Below are positions 1-7,353 of a stretch of DNA of 10,899 nucleotides, in pieces (within the stretch, counting starts at the first letter, position 1; every line of letters begins with the position of its first letter). Under the pieces are notes generated by a model that saw nothing but the letters and a program-made list of their open reading frames with translations, made no database searches and was not told the origin of the DNA. This stretch comes from Bacteriovoracaceae bacterium. Its GTDB lineage: Bacteria > Bdellovibrionota > Bacteriovoracia > Bacteriovoracales > Bacteriovoracaceae. The position numbers and the translations under genes are program-made. The stretch is taken from positions 1-10,899 of the forward strand of contig JAGLCH010000185.1 in assembly GCA_023146355.1 (NCBI GenBank), written 5' to 3'.

Positions 1-1079
1 TGAAATTCATCTTTGTAGTACTTTGATTTTCCAATGGCCTTCATCGATGTTTCATACTCGTCGTAGTCTTGCATCCACTCTTGGTACCACTGAAATCCCA
101 CTGACCAATTAGCACTCAAATCCATTTTGTAGCCAACGAGAAACTTCATTACTGAATTTTCAATGAATGCACTCGTTCCATTGCTATCATCTTTTGAATC
201 ATAGTAACCGTATTCTGCCGAAAAGATCCCTGGTCCAACTTGTCCTTCTGTTGAAGCTCCAAATACGTCGAGTTTAGGGTAAAAACCAGAATAATCACTT
301 ACATCAAGTCCCTTTGGTTGCTTCCAAAATCCATGATAGTAATAGAGAGCAAGTTGCTGACCAAAAATATCTTTTTTCAGTTGCGCAGCTAGTTCGCCAT
401 TTTGAAAGTCACGATCCTTTTTGTCTCCTGTACGAGTGCTGCTACAGTTAGAAGCAAGATTTTTCATACTGTCACCAGTATTAGGATTATAGACATTAAA
501 ATAACAGCCGTTTGGAGTAACATCAGGGCTAAACTGAGGAGTGTAGACCATATCAAGTGAGCTTCCTAAAAAGTAGTTGGTCACACGAAGAGAGTCTGAT
601 GGATCCTTTAGCATTTCCATATCTCTTCCCTGGAAGTTTGAAACCCAGTTTTTCGGGAAAAGGTCATTGATAAAGAGCATGTCTGCGACGCCCCAAGTTG
701 AAACTTGACGCCCAATACTTAGGTCCATCCACTCAAAGGGAGTGTATTTAATTCTAAGCTCTCTAATGTCAATGTAGGTTTCATTTAGAATATCATCTTT
801 AACAAAATCAACTTTTGAGTAAAAAGCTCCATTGTCATTTGATTTTGAACTTTTGAGTCTAAATCTTCTATTGGCCATAACGTAGTTATCACCACTTTGG
901 GCGTGGGGACCTGTTCCGCTAATGTTGGCACCTTGCTCAATTTCAACGAAGCCTGTGAATTCAAGGCCTGCCATTTGAAATCCTCCCCCACTTGCGGGGG
1001 AGTCTGCGAAGTCATCTTCAAAGTCGTCAGCGTATGACATGCTACTTACTAACAGTAGAGATAGTAGTATTGTTTTCAT
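1..1079 (-). CDS. Outer-membrane beta-barrel protein, DUF1302/porin-like (3' end beyond window)
   Basis: The reverse-strand frame is open from an ATG at 1079 to the window edge, giving 359 codons without a stop, so the C-terminus lies outside. Residues 1-17 form a clear Sec signal peptide ending in SYA, followed by an acidic and then glycine-rich segment (about 18-35). The rest has alternating polar and aromatic stretches typical of outer-membrane strands. Residues 124-131 (GRQVSTWG) followed by ND at 139-140 and P143 match the GRQ-x3-WG...D-x2-P signature I know from DUF1302-type outer-membrane proteins. Two Cys lie in a probable extracellular loop. A GGAAAG ribosome-binding site precedes the ATG, 12 bases after the upstream stop. 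It is the third gene of the exporter operon and is likely the outer-membrane channel or acceptor. The family call is moderate; export to the outer membrane is well supported. Confidence 0.8.
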   Translation of the reverse strand, partial: MKTILLSLLLVSSMSYADDFEDDFADSPASGGGFQMAGLEFTGFVEIEQGANISGTGPHAQSGDNYVMANRRFRLKSSKSNDNGAFYSKVDFVKDDILNETYIDIRELRIKYTPFEWMDLSIGRQVSTWGVADMLFINDLFPKNWVSNFQGRDMEMLKDPSDSLRVTNYFLGSSLDMVYTPQFSPDVTPNGCYFNVYNPNTGDSMKNLASNCSSTRTGDKKDRDFQNGELAAQLKKDIFGQQLALYYYHGFWKQPKGLDVSDYSGFYPKLDVFGASTEGQVGPGIFSAEYGYYDSKDDSNGTSAFIENSVMKFLVGYKMDLSANWSVGFQWYQEWMQDYDEYETSMKAIGKSKYYKDEF

Positions 1080-1091
1080 TCTTCTTTCCTA

Positions 1092-1883
1092 TTACTTTAA
1101 GTACTTCATTGGAGGGTTCTTAAGAGATCGCTCTGAAAAATCTGAGTCCTTAAGTCCAACGTTGTATTTTACTTTTTTGGGATTAACTAGCATTTCAGTT
1201 TTAGTTCCTTCAAGTGGTGAAACCATTACTCGTTTCATGATTGTTGGAAATCCTTGAATCATTTTAATTGAGCTAGATGTATAAGTTCTGTAAACCACGC
1301 CGTCTTGATTGTAGTAATCCACTTTCATTGGCACATAAGATTTTTTTGAAATCCATGCTTTGATTTTTGAAATCTTATTCTCTTTCACTTTAGGAATACT
1401 TTCAGTTACAAAACAGTCTTCCCCACCCTCAGATGCAGAGCCTATGAGTTTGTGATTATCTTTAGTGAAGTGACGTCCAGAAACATCTTCATAGCTGAAG
1501 TCTGATCCCATAAATGGGTCTTGCTTCCTTGATCCAGCAATAGGAAGGACCTTGTCAGAAGCAGGGATATAGAGGCGTCTGTAGTCATCTTTTAAAATGT
1601 TCTTATGTACGAGAAATGTTGTCTTACTAATATCAGATGGTCTCATGAAGTATGTGTAAAACATTTGCTTTCCACCATCTTTGATATCTTTACGAAGCAT
1701 ATAAAAGAGCTTCTTAATTGGCTTTTTTGATCCCTTTGAGTAAACCTTCATTACCATTTGGGCGACGCCATCGTCGGCCGCGTAGTAGGAGGCCATATGG
1801 GCCTTTTTCATAATCTTATTCACGTCTGCTGCTAGTGCACCAAAAGAGAGTAGGGCAAGTGCTGTAATCAATAGTTTTTTCAT
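1092..1883 (-). CDS. Periplasmic LolA-like outer-membrane lipoprotein-sorting protein (COG2834 type)
   Basis: This 263-residue protein starts with a signal peptide (MKKLL...ALA, cleavage near residue 18-19) and should be periplasmic. The mature part carries the conserved blocks of the COG2834 group: RPSDISKTTFLV (81-92), DDYRRLYIPA (99-108) and FMGSDFSYED (124-133). These proteins share the LolA/LolB half-barrel fold, which binds acyl chains, and commonly sit beside RND/MMPL exporters. An AAGGAG site directly overlaps the stop of the exporter gene 9 bases upstream, so the two are almost certainly co-transcribed and perhaps translationally coupled. I infer a shuttle role between the inner-membrane exporter and the outer-membrane barrel encoded next. 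It is not the housekeeping lolA: it lacks that gene's usual context and has the long COG2834 blocks. The cargo is unknown. Confidence 0.85.
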   Translation of the reverse strand: MKKLLITALALLSFGALAADVNKIMKKAHMASYYAADDGVAQMVMKVYSKGSKKPIKKLFYMLRKDIKDGGKQMFYTYFMRPSDISKTTFLVHKNILKDDYRRLYIPASDKVLPIAGSRKQDPFMGSDFSYEDVSGRHFTKDNHKLIGSASEGGEDCFVTESIPKVKENKISKIKAWISKKSYVPMKVDYYNQDGVVYRTYTSSSIKMIQGFPTIMKRVMVSPLEGTKTEMLVNPKKVKYNVGLKDSDFSERSLKNPPMKYLK

Positions 1884-1892
1884 AAGTTCTCC

Positions 1893-4397
1893 TTAAATAT
1901 ATTCTTTAAAACTAGGTAGTCTTTTGTAAAAGATTTTAACAATTGCTGGCATTAAAATCAAAGTTGTTATTCCGCTTACTAGCATGATTGCGAAGAAGAA
2001 AGATCCAACAGTTAGGTAAGGTACTAGCCCCGCGAAGAAAAGTGGTAGGAATCCAATAGAGATTACTAGTACATTTCTCCAAATTGCCTGAGCTGTTCCC
2101 TCAAACATCTCATTATAAGACATTTCAAGATTCTTATTCTTTTTATTAAACATTCGTATATGTTCAATGAAGTGAATGGCAAAGTCGATTGAAAGTCCGA
2201 GGGTTAAACTCGATAGTATCGCAATAGGCATGTCATAGAATTTTCCTGTAAAACCAATGGCACCGTAGATAAAGAGAATTGTAATGGTCAGGGGGAGCAT
2301 TGCAATAAAGGCCCACTTTACACTTCTAAAAAGAACAACCATCATTAGTAAGACAATAACAAATGATCCTGTTAGTGCTTCCATCATTCCTGTAACCATC
2401 TCATCTTGCCACACATTATTAATCTGCATAATTCCAGACCATTTAACTTTTAGTGGATACTCTTTTCCTGCAGCATCTTTAAGAATTGGCGCTGGATTTT
2501 CTTTTTCAAACTTTTCAAATTCGCGGAGAACTTTTAGCATGTTTTGATTGTCGCCAGTCTTAAAGTAAGTCCACATCTGAGTTTCGTTTGAGTTTCCTGG
2601 TGTGATAAGTTTCCACATATCACGACCTTTTTTGATATCACCTGACTCAAAAAGGAACATGTATTGTGAAACTTCTTCTCTTGTTTGGGGAAGAGCTTTC
2701 TCACCTTTTACAACTTCATTGATTTTTACAAGCACATCAACAATTGATGTTACTCCACCAATAATCTGGTTACCTTCGTTGTCTTTAATTGTAGGGAGAA
2801 AATCTGCTACCTTCTTTATGTAGCGTATTACTTCGATGTTTTTAATTGATGGTGCCTCAATCTCTTCAGATTCTCCGAAGTCATCTTCAACTTCTGCACT
2901 TTCCATCTCTGGAACTTCGAAGTAGAGGTTAGACATGTAGGTTCCGGCCATCTTTTCATTCATTACATCACTTGCGATACGCAGAGAGTGATCGGCCTTA
3001 AACCATCTTACAGGATTATCATTAATGATAATTTTTGTAACTCCAAGGATTGAGATTGCAACAATTACAATCGCTGTAACAGCAATACTTTTAGGGAAAT
3101 TCCAAGCTAATTTCTTAAAAGCTTGTACTACTTCTACAAAAACTGATTTTCTTTCGCTGGACTTAGAAAATGCGAGAAGTGCATCGTCACTCAGGAGCAT
3201 TGTGTAGGCAGGAATGAATAGCATCGAAAGAATCCATGCTAGAAATACTCCAAACCCAATAGTGACACCAAATACTATAACTGGAGGAATTCCGGTCGTT
3301 GCAAGTGCTGTAAAGCCAATGATTGTTGTAAGTGAAGTGTAAAACATCGGGTTGAAGAGATCTTTCATCACGTGGCGAATTGCATCTTCTTTCTTTTCAT
3401 ATTTCCCCATTTGCCGACTGAGGTTACTCAATATGTGAATAGAATTTAAAACGGCAATCGGTAGTAGAAAAATAGGGATCATTGAACTCATAATATGGAT
3501 AACATTTCCACTATAAATTAGAGCTCCCATGGCCCATAAAACTACCATTACTCCAAGGATCATCGGTGCAGCAACAACTTTGATACTTCTAAAAAAGTAG
3601 AGCATGAGAAGAAAAATCACAAGGCCTGCCATTGGAGCGTATAGTCCCATCTGGACAAACATCTCATTACCAAATGTTGATTCAGCTACGGGAAGACCTC
3701 CAAGATAGAATTCTTCATTATCAGTTAAGTACTTATTTGCAATAATTTGCATTTTTTGACTTAAGTAGTAGCTTCTATTTTTTTTCCCATTGAGCATTGG
3801 AACGACGATTCCCACCATGTTTCCATCTAGGGATGAAATCACGCCCGCAACCATTGGGTTTGAGTTGAGCGACTTTAAAAGAGCTTTTGCTTCTGCTTCT
3901 GTTTTTGGAGGATGCTCCATAAGACGCTTCACTAAAAGCTCTCCAGAGCTGTTCTTAGTGATATCATCTACGAGGCTTACAGAGATGATATCCCTTTCAT
4001 CGAAAAGACTAAGGTCCCTGTCGCCAACTTCAGTATCTCTTAGGAACTGAAGCTTTCTGAAGAACTTGCTAAAACTAGTATTGGACTGGGGCTCGTCTTG
4101 GATTTTACTGATTTCTTTTGTGATATTGTAAATTTTTGTGAGTCCATCAACAGTGAAAAGAGAACTACCATCCTTCATTCGGATGCCAACTCCAACAATG
4201 TCGTTTACATTAAATGTTTCTTTAATCTTATCGTACTGCAAAACTGAGGCATTATCAGTTGGAAGCATGTGAACGGGGTCAGTATCCGTTCTCAGGCTAG
4301 GGAATGCTGCAAGAAAGACTAGAGTGATTAGGGCACCAAGAACCATGACCAGTTTAGGTCGTGATATGGCAAAATTAGTGAGATTTTTTTGAATCAT
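1893..4397 (-). CDS. RND superfamily exporter, MMPL/COG1033 type
   Basis: This 834-residue inner-membrane protein has the duplicated RND layout. TM1 is at about 15-33 and a first periplasmic domain at 35-250. TM2-TM6 lie between about 253 and 400 and TM7 at 437-457. A second periplasmic domain spans 460-672, and TM8-TM12 lie between about 675 and 822. The second half carries the family relay motif GLSIDFAIHF (734-743, Asp737). The equivalent first-half position reads VLNSIHI (316-322), with Asn318 where relatives usually have Asp. Residues 497-515 are strongly acidic. HpnN/MmpL-type relatives move lipids or other hydrophobic molecules from the outer leaflet of the inner membrane using proton flow. 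The start has an AAGGA site 8 bases upstream, and no better ATG lies before TM1. It leads the operon with the LolA-like and barrel genes. Substrate is unknown. Confidence 0.9.
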   Translation of the reverse strand: MIQKNLTNFAISRPKLVMVLGALITLVFLAAFPSLRTDTDPVHMLPTDNASVLQYDKIKETFNVNDIVGVGIRMKDGSSLFTVDGLTKIYNITKEISKIQDEPQSNTSFSKFFRKLQFLRDTEVGDRDLSLFDERDIISVSLVDDITKNSSGELLVKRLMEHPPKTEAEAKALLKSLNSNPMVAGVISSLDGNMVGIVVPMLNGKKNRSYYLSQKMQIIANKYLTDNEEFYLGGLPVAESTFGNEMFVQMGLYAPMAGLVIFLLMLYFFRSIKVVAAPMILGVMVVLWAMGALIYSGNVIHIMSSMIPIFLLPIAVLNSIHILSNLSRQMGKYEKKEDAIRHVMKDLFNPMFYTSLTTIIGFTALATTGIPPVIVFGVTIGFGVFLAWILSMLFIPAYTMLLSDDALLAFSKSSERKSVFVEVVQAFKKLAWNFPKSIAVTAIVIVAISILGVTKIIINDNPVRWFKADHSLRIASDVMNEKMAGTYMSNLYFEVPEMESAEVEDDFGESEEIEAPSIKNIEVIRYIKKVADFLPTIKDNEGNQIIGGVTSIVDVLVKINEVVKGEKALPQTREEVSQYMFLFESGDIKKGRDMWKLITPGNSNETQMWTYFKTGDNQNMLKVLREFEKFEKENPAPILKDAAGKEYPLKVKWSGIMQINNVWQDEMVTGMMEALTGSFVIVLLMMVVLFRSVKWAFIAMLPLTITILFIYGAIGFTGKFYDMPIAILSSLTLGLSIDFAIHFIEHIRMFNKKNKNLEMSYNEMFEGTAQAIWRNVLVISIGFLPLFFAGLVPYLTVGSFFFAIMLVSGITTLILMPAIVKIFYKRLPSFKEYI

Positions 4398-4420
4398 AAT
4401 ACATATCCTTGTGTTTAGCT

Positions 4421-4446
4421 TTTATATGCTTAAACTATACGGTCAA
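4421..4446 (-). promoter_or_regulatory. Weak promoter candidate for the exporter operon
   Basis: Reading the reverse strand, TTGACC (4446-4441) resembles a -35 element, and TATAAA (4426-4421) follows after a short 14-base spacer. TATAGT (4439-4434) is an alternative -10 with only a poor -35 (TTCATC) at the right distance. Either would give a short leader before the ATG at 4397. The evidence is pattern only, and the short spacer would make the first pair weak without an activator. Confidence 0.3.
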
Positions 4447-4452
4447 AATAGT

Positions 4453-4491
4453 TATAGATGAAATAGATAAAACAAATAATCATATAGATGA
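4453..4491. repeat. Direct repeat TATAGATGA, two copies 30 bases apart
   Basis: Identical 9-mers lie at 4453-4461 and 4483-4491, with a looser copy (AATAGATAA) at 4462-4470. They sit just upstream of the -35 candidate of the exporter operon. The 30-base period, close to three helical turns, would suit an activator binding one face of the DNA. In AT-rich sequence a 9-base repeat can also arise by chance. Confidence 0.35.
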
Positions 4492-4514
4492 TACTAGAGG
4501 TCGAGGTAGAGATA

Positions 4515-4529
4515 AACAAAAGTTTTGTT
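4515..4529. repeat. AT-rich inverted repeat downstream of pabC
   Basis: AACAAAA and TTTTGTT flank a single G, giving a perfect 15-base inverted repeat 43 bases past the pabC stop. Read on the reverse strand it is followed by TTTATCTCT. It might be a weak terminator for the pab operon or a protein site; the stem is nearly all A-T. Otherwise the gap 4398-4571 holds only the promoter candidate and the direct repeat. Confidence 0.3.
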
Positions 4530-4571
4530 GAGATTGGAGTATAAAATCCTGTTTTAACATGATGTCTGAGT

Positions 4572-5219
4572 TTATTTCGCTAGTAGTGCCGGTAAAATAC
4601 CCATTAGGCCATTACACACAAAGAGCCTGCTTGTGCTTGTCAGGTTTGTTATTTTGATTACCGCTTCTTTGGTTTTATAGCTCTTTCCAGCAATGATGAA
4701 CTCACCCATCATTAGAATTCTTGCTCTTGTGGTTCCCGCTAGTACCCCACTGCTCAAAGGAGGAGTGCATAGCTCTCCGTCGAGTAGAATGAAGATATTG
4801 GCACGAGTGGTTTCAAGAATTTCTCCCTGATCACTGATGAAGAGAGTGTCGTCATACTGATCTTGCTGATTTTTTAAAATATTTTTACAGAGTTTATAGT
4901 TCCACTCTTCGCTTCGCTTCGGCGAAATTGCTTGGCGAAGTTTTTGAGGTGAAGAGTAATCTTTAATTGGGGATGAGTTAGCAATAGTTTGAACCGTAGT
5001 TCCATTGAACATAAAATCAATTCGGATTCGTCCTTCACGCGCTTCATTGGCCAGGTCTTTAAGGTTTTCTTTCATCCACTTTGCCAATGGAATATCATCG
5101 ATAATGGGTGGTGCCTTAAAAAACTGAAGTGTCTTCTCAATCCTAGTCCAGTGGTATTCAATATGCTGAATTGCTGAGTCCTTAATCTTCATTGTCTCGT
5201 AAAAGTCATAGCGAATCAT
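4572..5219 (-). CDS. pabC: Aminodeoxychorismate lyase (class IV PLP aminotransferase fold)
   Basis: This 215-residue cytoplasmic protein would cleave 4-amino-4-deoxychorismate to p-aminobenzoate and pyruvate, the last PABA step of folate synthesis. Class IV fold features are visible: ETM near the N-terminus, H23 and R26 in the HxxRI helix, a probable PLP-binding Lys109 (NYKLCKN), E136 in LETTRANIF, and PPLSSGVLAGTTR (153-165), where the cofactor phosphate is usually held. It is shorter than stand-alone PabC proteins (about 270) and resembles the compact lyase domains fused to PabB in other bacteria. Its ATG overlaps the pabB stop as ATGA, with an AGAGGA site at a good distance. By sequence alone it could be a D-amino-acid or branched-chain transaminase; the pabA-pabB context makes lyase much the likeliest. 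Confidence 0.85.
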   Translation of the reverse strand: MIRYDFYETMKIKDSAIQHIEYHWTRIEKTLQFFKAPPIIDDIPLAKWMKENLKDLANEAREGRIRIDFMFNGTTVQTIANSSPIKDYSSPQKLRQAISPKRSEEWNYKLCKNILKNQQDQYDDTLFISDQGEILETTRANIFILLDGELCTPPLSSGVLAGTTRARILMMGEFIIAGKSYKTKEAVIKITNLTSTSRLFVCNGLMGILPALLAK

Positions 5220-6304
5220 TGATTTATCCTCTGACTTTTAAGAAGAATCTCTTCATACTCATTTTCTGGAGTTGAGTCGATCACAATTCCTCCACCTGCG
5301 TGGTAGAACAGTCTTCCTGATGCTTCGTGTAGGAATGAACGTATTAAAATATTGAGTTCAAACTCATCTTTTTCCCACCATCCAAGTGTTCCGCAGTAGT
5401 AGCCCCGATCAAACTCTTCTAATTCGCTGATGTACTCGCAGGCGCGTTTCTTGGGGCAGCCAGAAATGGACCCTCCTGGGAGTACTGATTCTAAAATATC
5501 GGAAAAGTTTTTTGAGCATGGCGCAGTAATTTCTGAATAGGTGTGGACTATATCGCCAAGGTCCATAATAGAGCGATGCTCTTGCACAGTACTTCCTTTT
5601 CCATCAGAAACAGAATTAAGATCATTTCGTAGGAGGTCGACTATCATCGATAGTTCAGCATTCTCTTTGTTACTATTTAAGAGGTTTTTTATTCCCTCTA
5701 TTCCTGCCTTTGACGTTCCTTTTATTGGTCGAGTCGTCAGGACATTTTCCTCTCTTTTAAGAAAAAGTTCCGGTGATAGAGAAATAATGGTGTGATCCCC
5801 ATAGGGGATATGGGCATGGTAATTTCCTAGAAACTTATTATGGTAGTGTGAAAATAGATCAAGTGAGTGGGTACAGGACTCAGCAACAAATGGAAAAGTT
5901 AGATTCAGCTGGTAGATGTCACCATCTCTTATTCCCTCTAGGGTCTTTTTAAGGGATTCGAGATAACTTTTTTTTGCAATGCGAGGTTTGAATGTTGTTA
6001 TCTCCGCTTTTTTACAGTCCTTAAGTCTTTCTTTTAGCTGGTTTTTGGTTATCTTTTTTTTATCTCTCAGAACTATGACGGCCATAAGTGGGGTTGAGTG
6101 AAGTTTTTCTTTTGTAGATATGCGATCTTTTAGAAGGATCTTTTCCCCAAATTCATAATTTATTTTTATGATCTTAGTGTGTTCAAAATATTCAGTTTGA
6201 ATGCGAGTGAGGTTCTCTTTCCATTGAGACTCTGATATTTCAATCTCAAAGTAGTCTTCTGAGATTAAGTAGTCTCCTTTATAAAAGCAAATGAGTGGGG
6301 TCAT
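5216..6304 (-). CDS. pabB: Aminodeoxychorismate synthase component I
   Basis: This 362-residue chorismate-binding enzyme makes 4-amino-4-deoxychorismate from chorismate and ammonia supplied by PabA. The C-terminal catalytic core is intact: RPIKGT (192-197) with Lys195, the lysine that marks PabB rather than TrpE (which has Ala there), ELSMIVDLLRNDL (217-229), VHTYSEI (253-259), LPGGSISGCPKKRA (275-288), CGTLGWW (304-310) and AGGGIVIDSTPENEYEE (336-352). It is clearly shorter than E. coli PabB (453): the N-terminal part is reduced and I see no tryptophan-binding element, so no feedback by tryptophan is expected. Start and stop both overlap neighbours by ATGA. A GGTAAAGGAG ribosome site for this gene lies inside the end of pabA. 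It should act with the preceding amidotransferase and the following lyase. Confidence 0.92.
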   Translation of the reverse strand: MTPLICFYKGDYLISEDYFEIEISESQWKENLTRIQTEYFEHTKIIKINYEFGEKILLKDRISTKEKLHSTPLMAVIVLRDKKKITKNQLKERLKDCKKAEITTFKPRIAKKSYLESLKKTLEGIRDGDIYQLNLTFPFVAESCTHSLDLFSHYHNKFLGNYHAHIPYGDHTIISLSPELFLKREENVLTTRPIKGTSKAGIEGIKNLLNSNKENAELSMIVDLLRNDLNSVSDGKGSTVQEHRSIMDLGDIVHTYSEITAPCSKNFSDILESVLPGGSISGCPKKRACEYISELEEFDRGYYCGTLGWWEKDEFELNILIRSFLHEASGRLFYHAGGGIVIDSTPENEYEEILLKSQRINQ

Positions 6305-6864
6305 TTAAGCTCCTTTACCCAAGCAACTAAGTTTTGAGCGAGTTCATTACACTTCTCTGTAAGAAAGGATTCAGGGTGAAACTGAAGCCCTATGTGTTTG
6401 TTGTCTCGGTGCTCCACTCCCATGATTATGTCATCTAAGTGTGCGATGGAATTATAAGCACCACTACTAGAAAAACCAAGGGAGTGATAGCGAGCGACAA
6501 TAATTTCTTCTCCAATCCCATGAAATAAAGATGATTCTCCAAGGGTAACGGAACTAACCTTACCGTGAACTGGAGTAAAGTCCTTTTGAATTTTTAAACC
6601 CTCAAGGTGGAGCATCAACTGCATTCCGAGGCAGATTCCAAGTATTGGAAGTTTTCCTTTACTCTTTTCTAGAAAGTCGAGGCTTCTATTGTACTCGCAT
6701 GGACTTCCAGGTCCAGGAGACAAAACAATAAAGTCTTTATCAAATACCATCTTCTCATAATCACTATCCCATTTACATACTTCAACTTTTACTCCAGCAC
6801 TCATGAGCCATTGGGCGACGTTGTAGGTGAAAGAATCGTAGTGATCAATTAGAAGACATTTCAT
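6301..6864 (-). CDS. pabA: Glutamine amidotransferase subunit of aminodeoxychorismate synthase
   Basis: This 187-residue class I (triad) glutamine amidotransferase releases ammonia from glutamine for PabB. Visible features are the N-terminal IDHYDSFTYN (6-15), the oxyanion loop SPGPGSP (49-55), the nucleophile Cys78 in GICLGMQ (76-82), and His163-Pro-Glu165 completing the triad. Its length matches PabA/TrpG proteins throughout. PabA and TrpG cannot be told apart by the domain itself; coupling to a Lys-type PabB and to PabC points to folate rather than tryptophan. The subunit could still serve an anthranilate synthase elsewhere in the genome, as some bacteria share it. There is no clear ribosome site before its ATG, which overlaps the acetyltransferase stop as ATGA, so translation is probably coupled to the upstream gene. 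Confidence 0.92.
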   Translation of the reverse strand: MKCLLIDHYDSFTYNVAQWLMSAGVKVEVCKWDSDYEKMVFDKDFIVLSPGPGSPCEYNRSLDFLEKSKGKLPILGICLGMQLMLHLEGLKIQKDFTPVHGKVSSVTLGESSLFHGIGEEIIVARYHSLGFSSSGAYNSIAHLDDIIMGVEHRDNKHIGLQFHPESFLTEKCNELAQNLVAWVKELK

Positions 6865-7322
6865 TTGTGGGTGACACTTTTTTTCATTTTGATATGTTCA
6901 ATACCGGCCTCATCGAATTGATCGCCAAATGGAAGGTAGCCAAGTTTTGTATATAGTGACTTGGCACTTACCTGAGCATTGAGGTAAATGGTGGTGTTGG
7001 GGGAAATTGAAAATATTTCATTCTCAATTGCTGACATTAGCTTTGTTGCAATTCCCTTTCCTCTTGAGTTTGGAAGAGTTGCCACTCTCTCTATCTTGTA
7101 TCCACCATCAATCTTGCGAAATCTTCCAACAGAAACGGCATGATCATTTTCATAGGCCAATATATGGGTGGAGGTTTCCTCGTACTGATCAATTTCAAGG
7201 TGTAGGGGGACTGACTGTTCCTCTACAAATACCGTTTTTCGGATGGAAAGTATCATCTGATAGAGATCAGTTGTGATGGAAGGAACTTTGATTATCGTAA
7301 GGTTACACATAGGTATAATCAT
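6861..7322 (-). CDS. GNAT-family acetyltransferase, YjcF/ElaA-like
   Basis: This 153-residue cytoplasmic GNAT protein carries the acetyl-CoA pyrophosphate loop SRGKGIA (86-92) after the IERVATLP strand (78-84). It also has the N-terminal pattern RKTVFVEEQSVP...EID (29-45) and the C-terminal block LNAQVSAKSLYTKLGY...EAGIEHIKM. These three together are typical of the YjcF/ElaA group, whose substrates are mostly unknown. It is the first gene of an operon with pabA, pabB and pabC, overlapping pabA by ATGA, but no link to folate chemistry can be read from the sequence. The start is uncertain: Met1 (7322) and Met5 (7310) are both possible and neither has a strong ribosome site. Family assignment is firm, function unknown. 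Confidence 0.88.
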   Translation of the reverse strand: MIIPMCNLTIIKVPSITTDLYQMILSIRKTVFVEEQSVPLHLEIDQYEETSTHILAYENDHAVSVGRFRKIDGGYKIERVATLPNSRGKGIATKLMSAIENEIFSISPNTTIYLNAQVSAKSLYTKLGYLPFGDQFDEAGIEHIKMKKSVTHK

Positions 7323-7353
7323 GCTCTATTCGTTACGATCTGTCATATCGTAG

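Noticed and set aside
785..1021. Reverse-strand 78-codon frame inside the barrel gene
   Set aside because: It is in a different frame from the 359-codon signal-peptide protein that covers the same bases and shows no domain, so it is a shadow.
2284..4050. Several plus-strand frames of 60-87 codons within the exporter gene
   Set aside because: They lie antisense to an intact, well-recognised RND protein and have no ribosome sites or recognisable motifs.
5216..6864. Anthranilate synthase (TrpE-TrpG) as the identity of the pair
   Set aside because: The chorismate enzyme has Lys in PIKGT where TrpE has Ala, lacks a tryptophan-binding element, and is followed by a PabC-type lyase.
7314..7319. TATAAT on the plus strand near the GNAT start
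   Set aside because: It lies within the GNAT coding region, has no -35 at the right distance, and nothing convincing is encoded directly after it.
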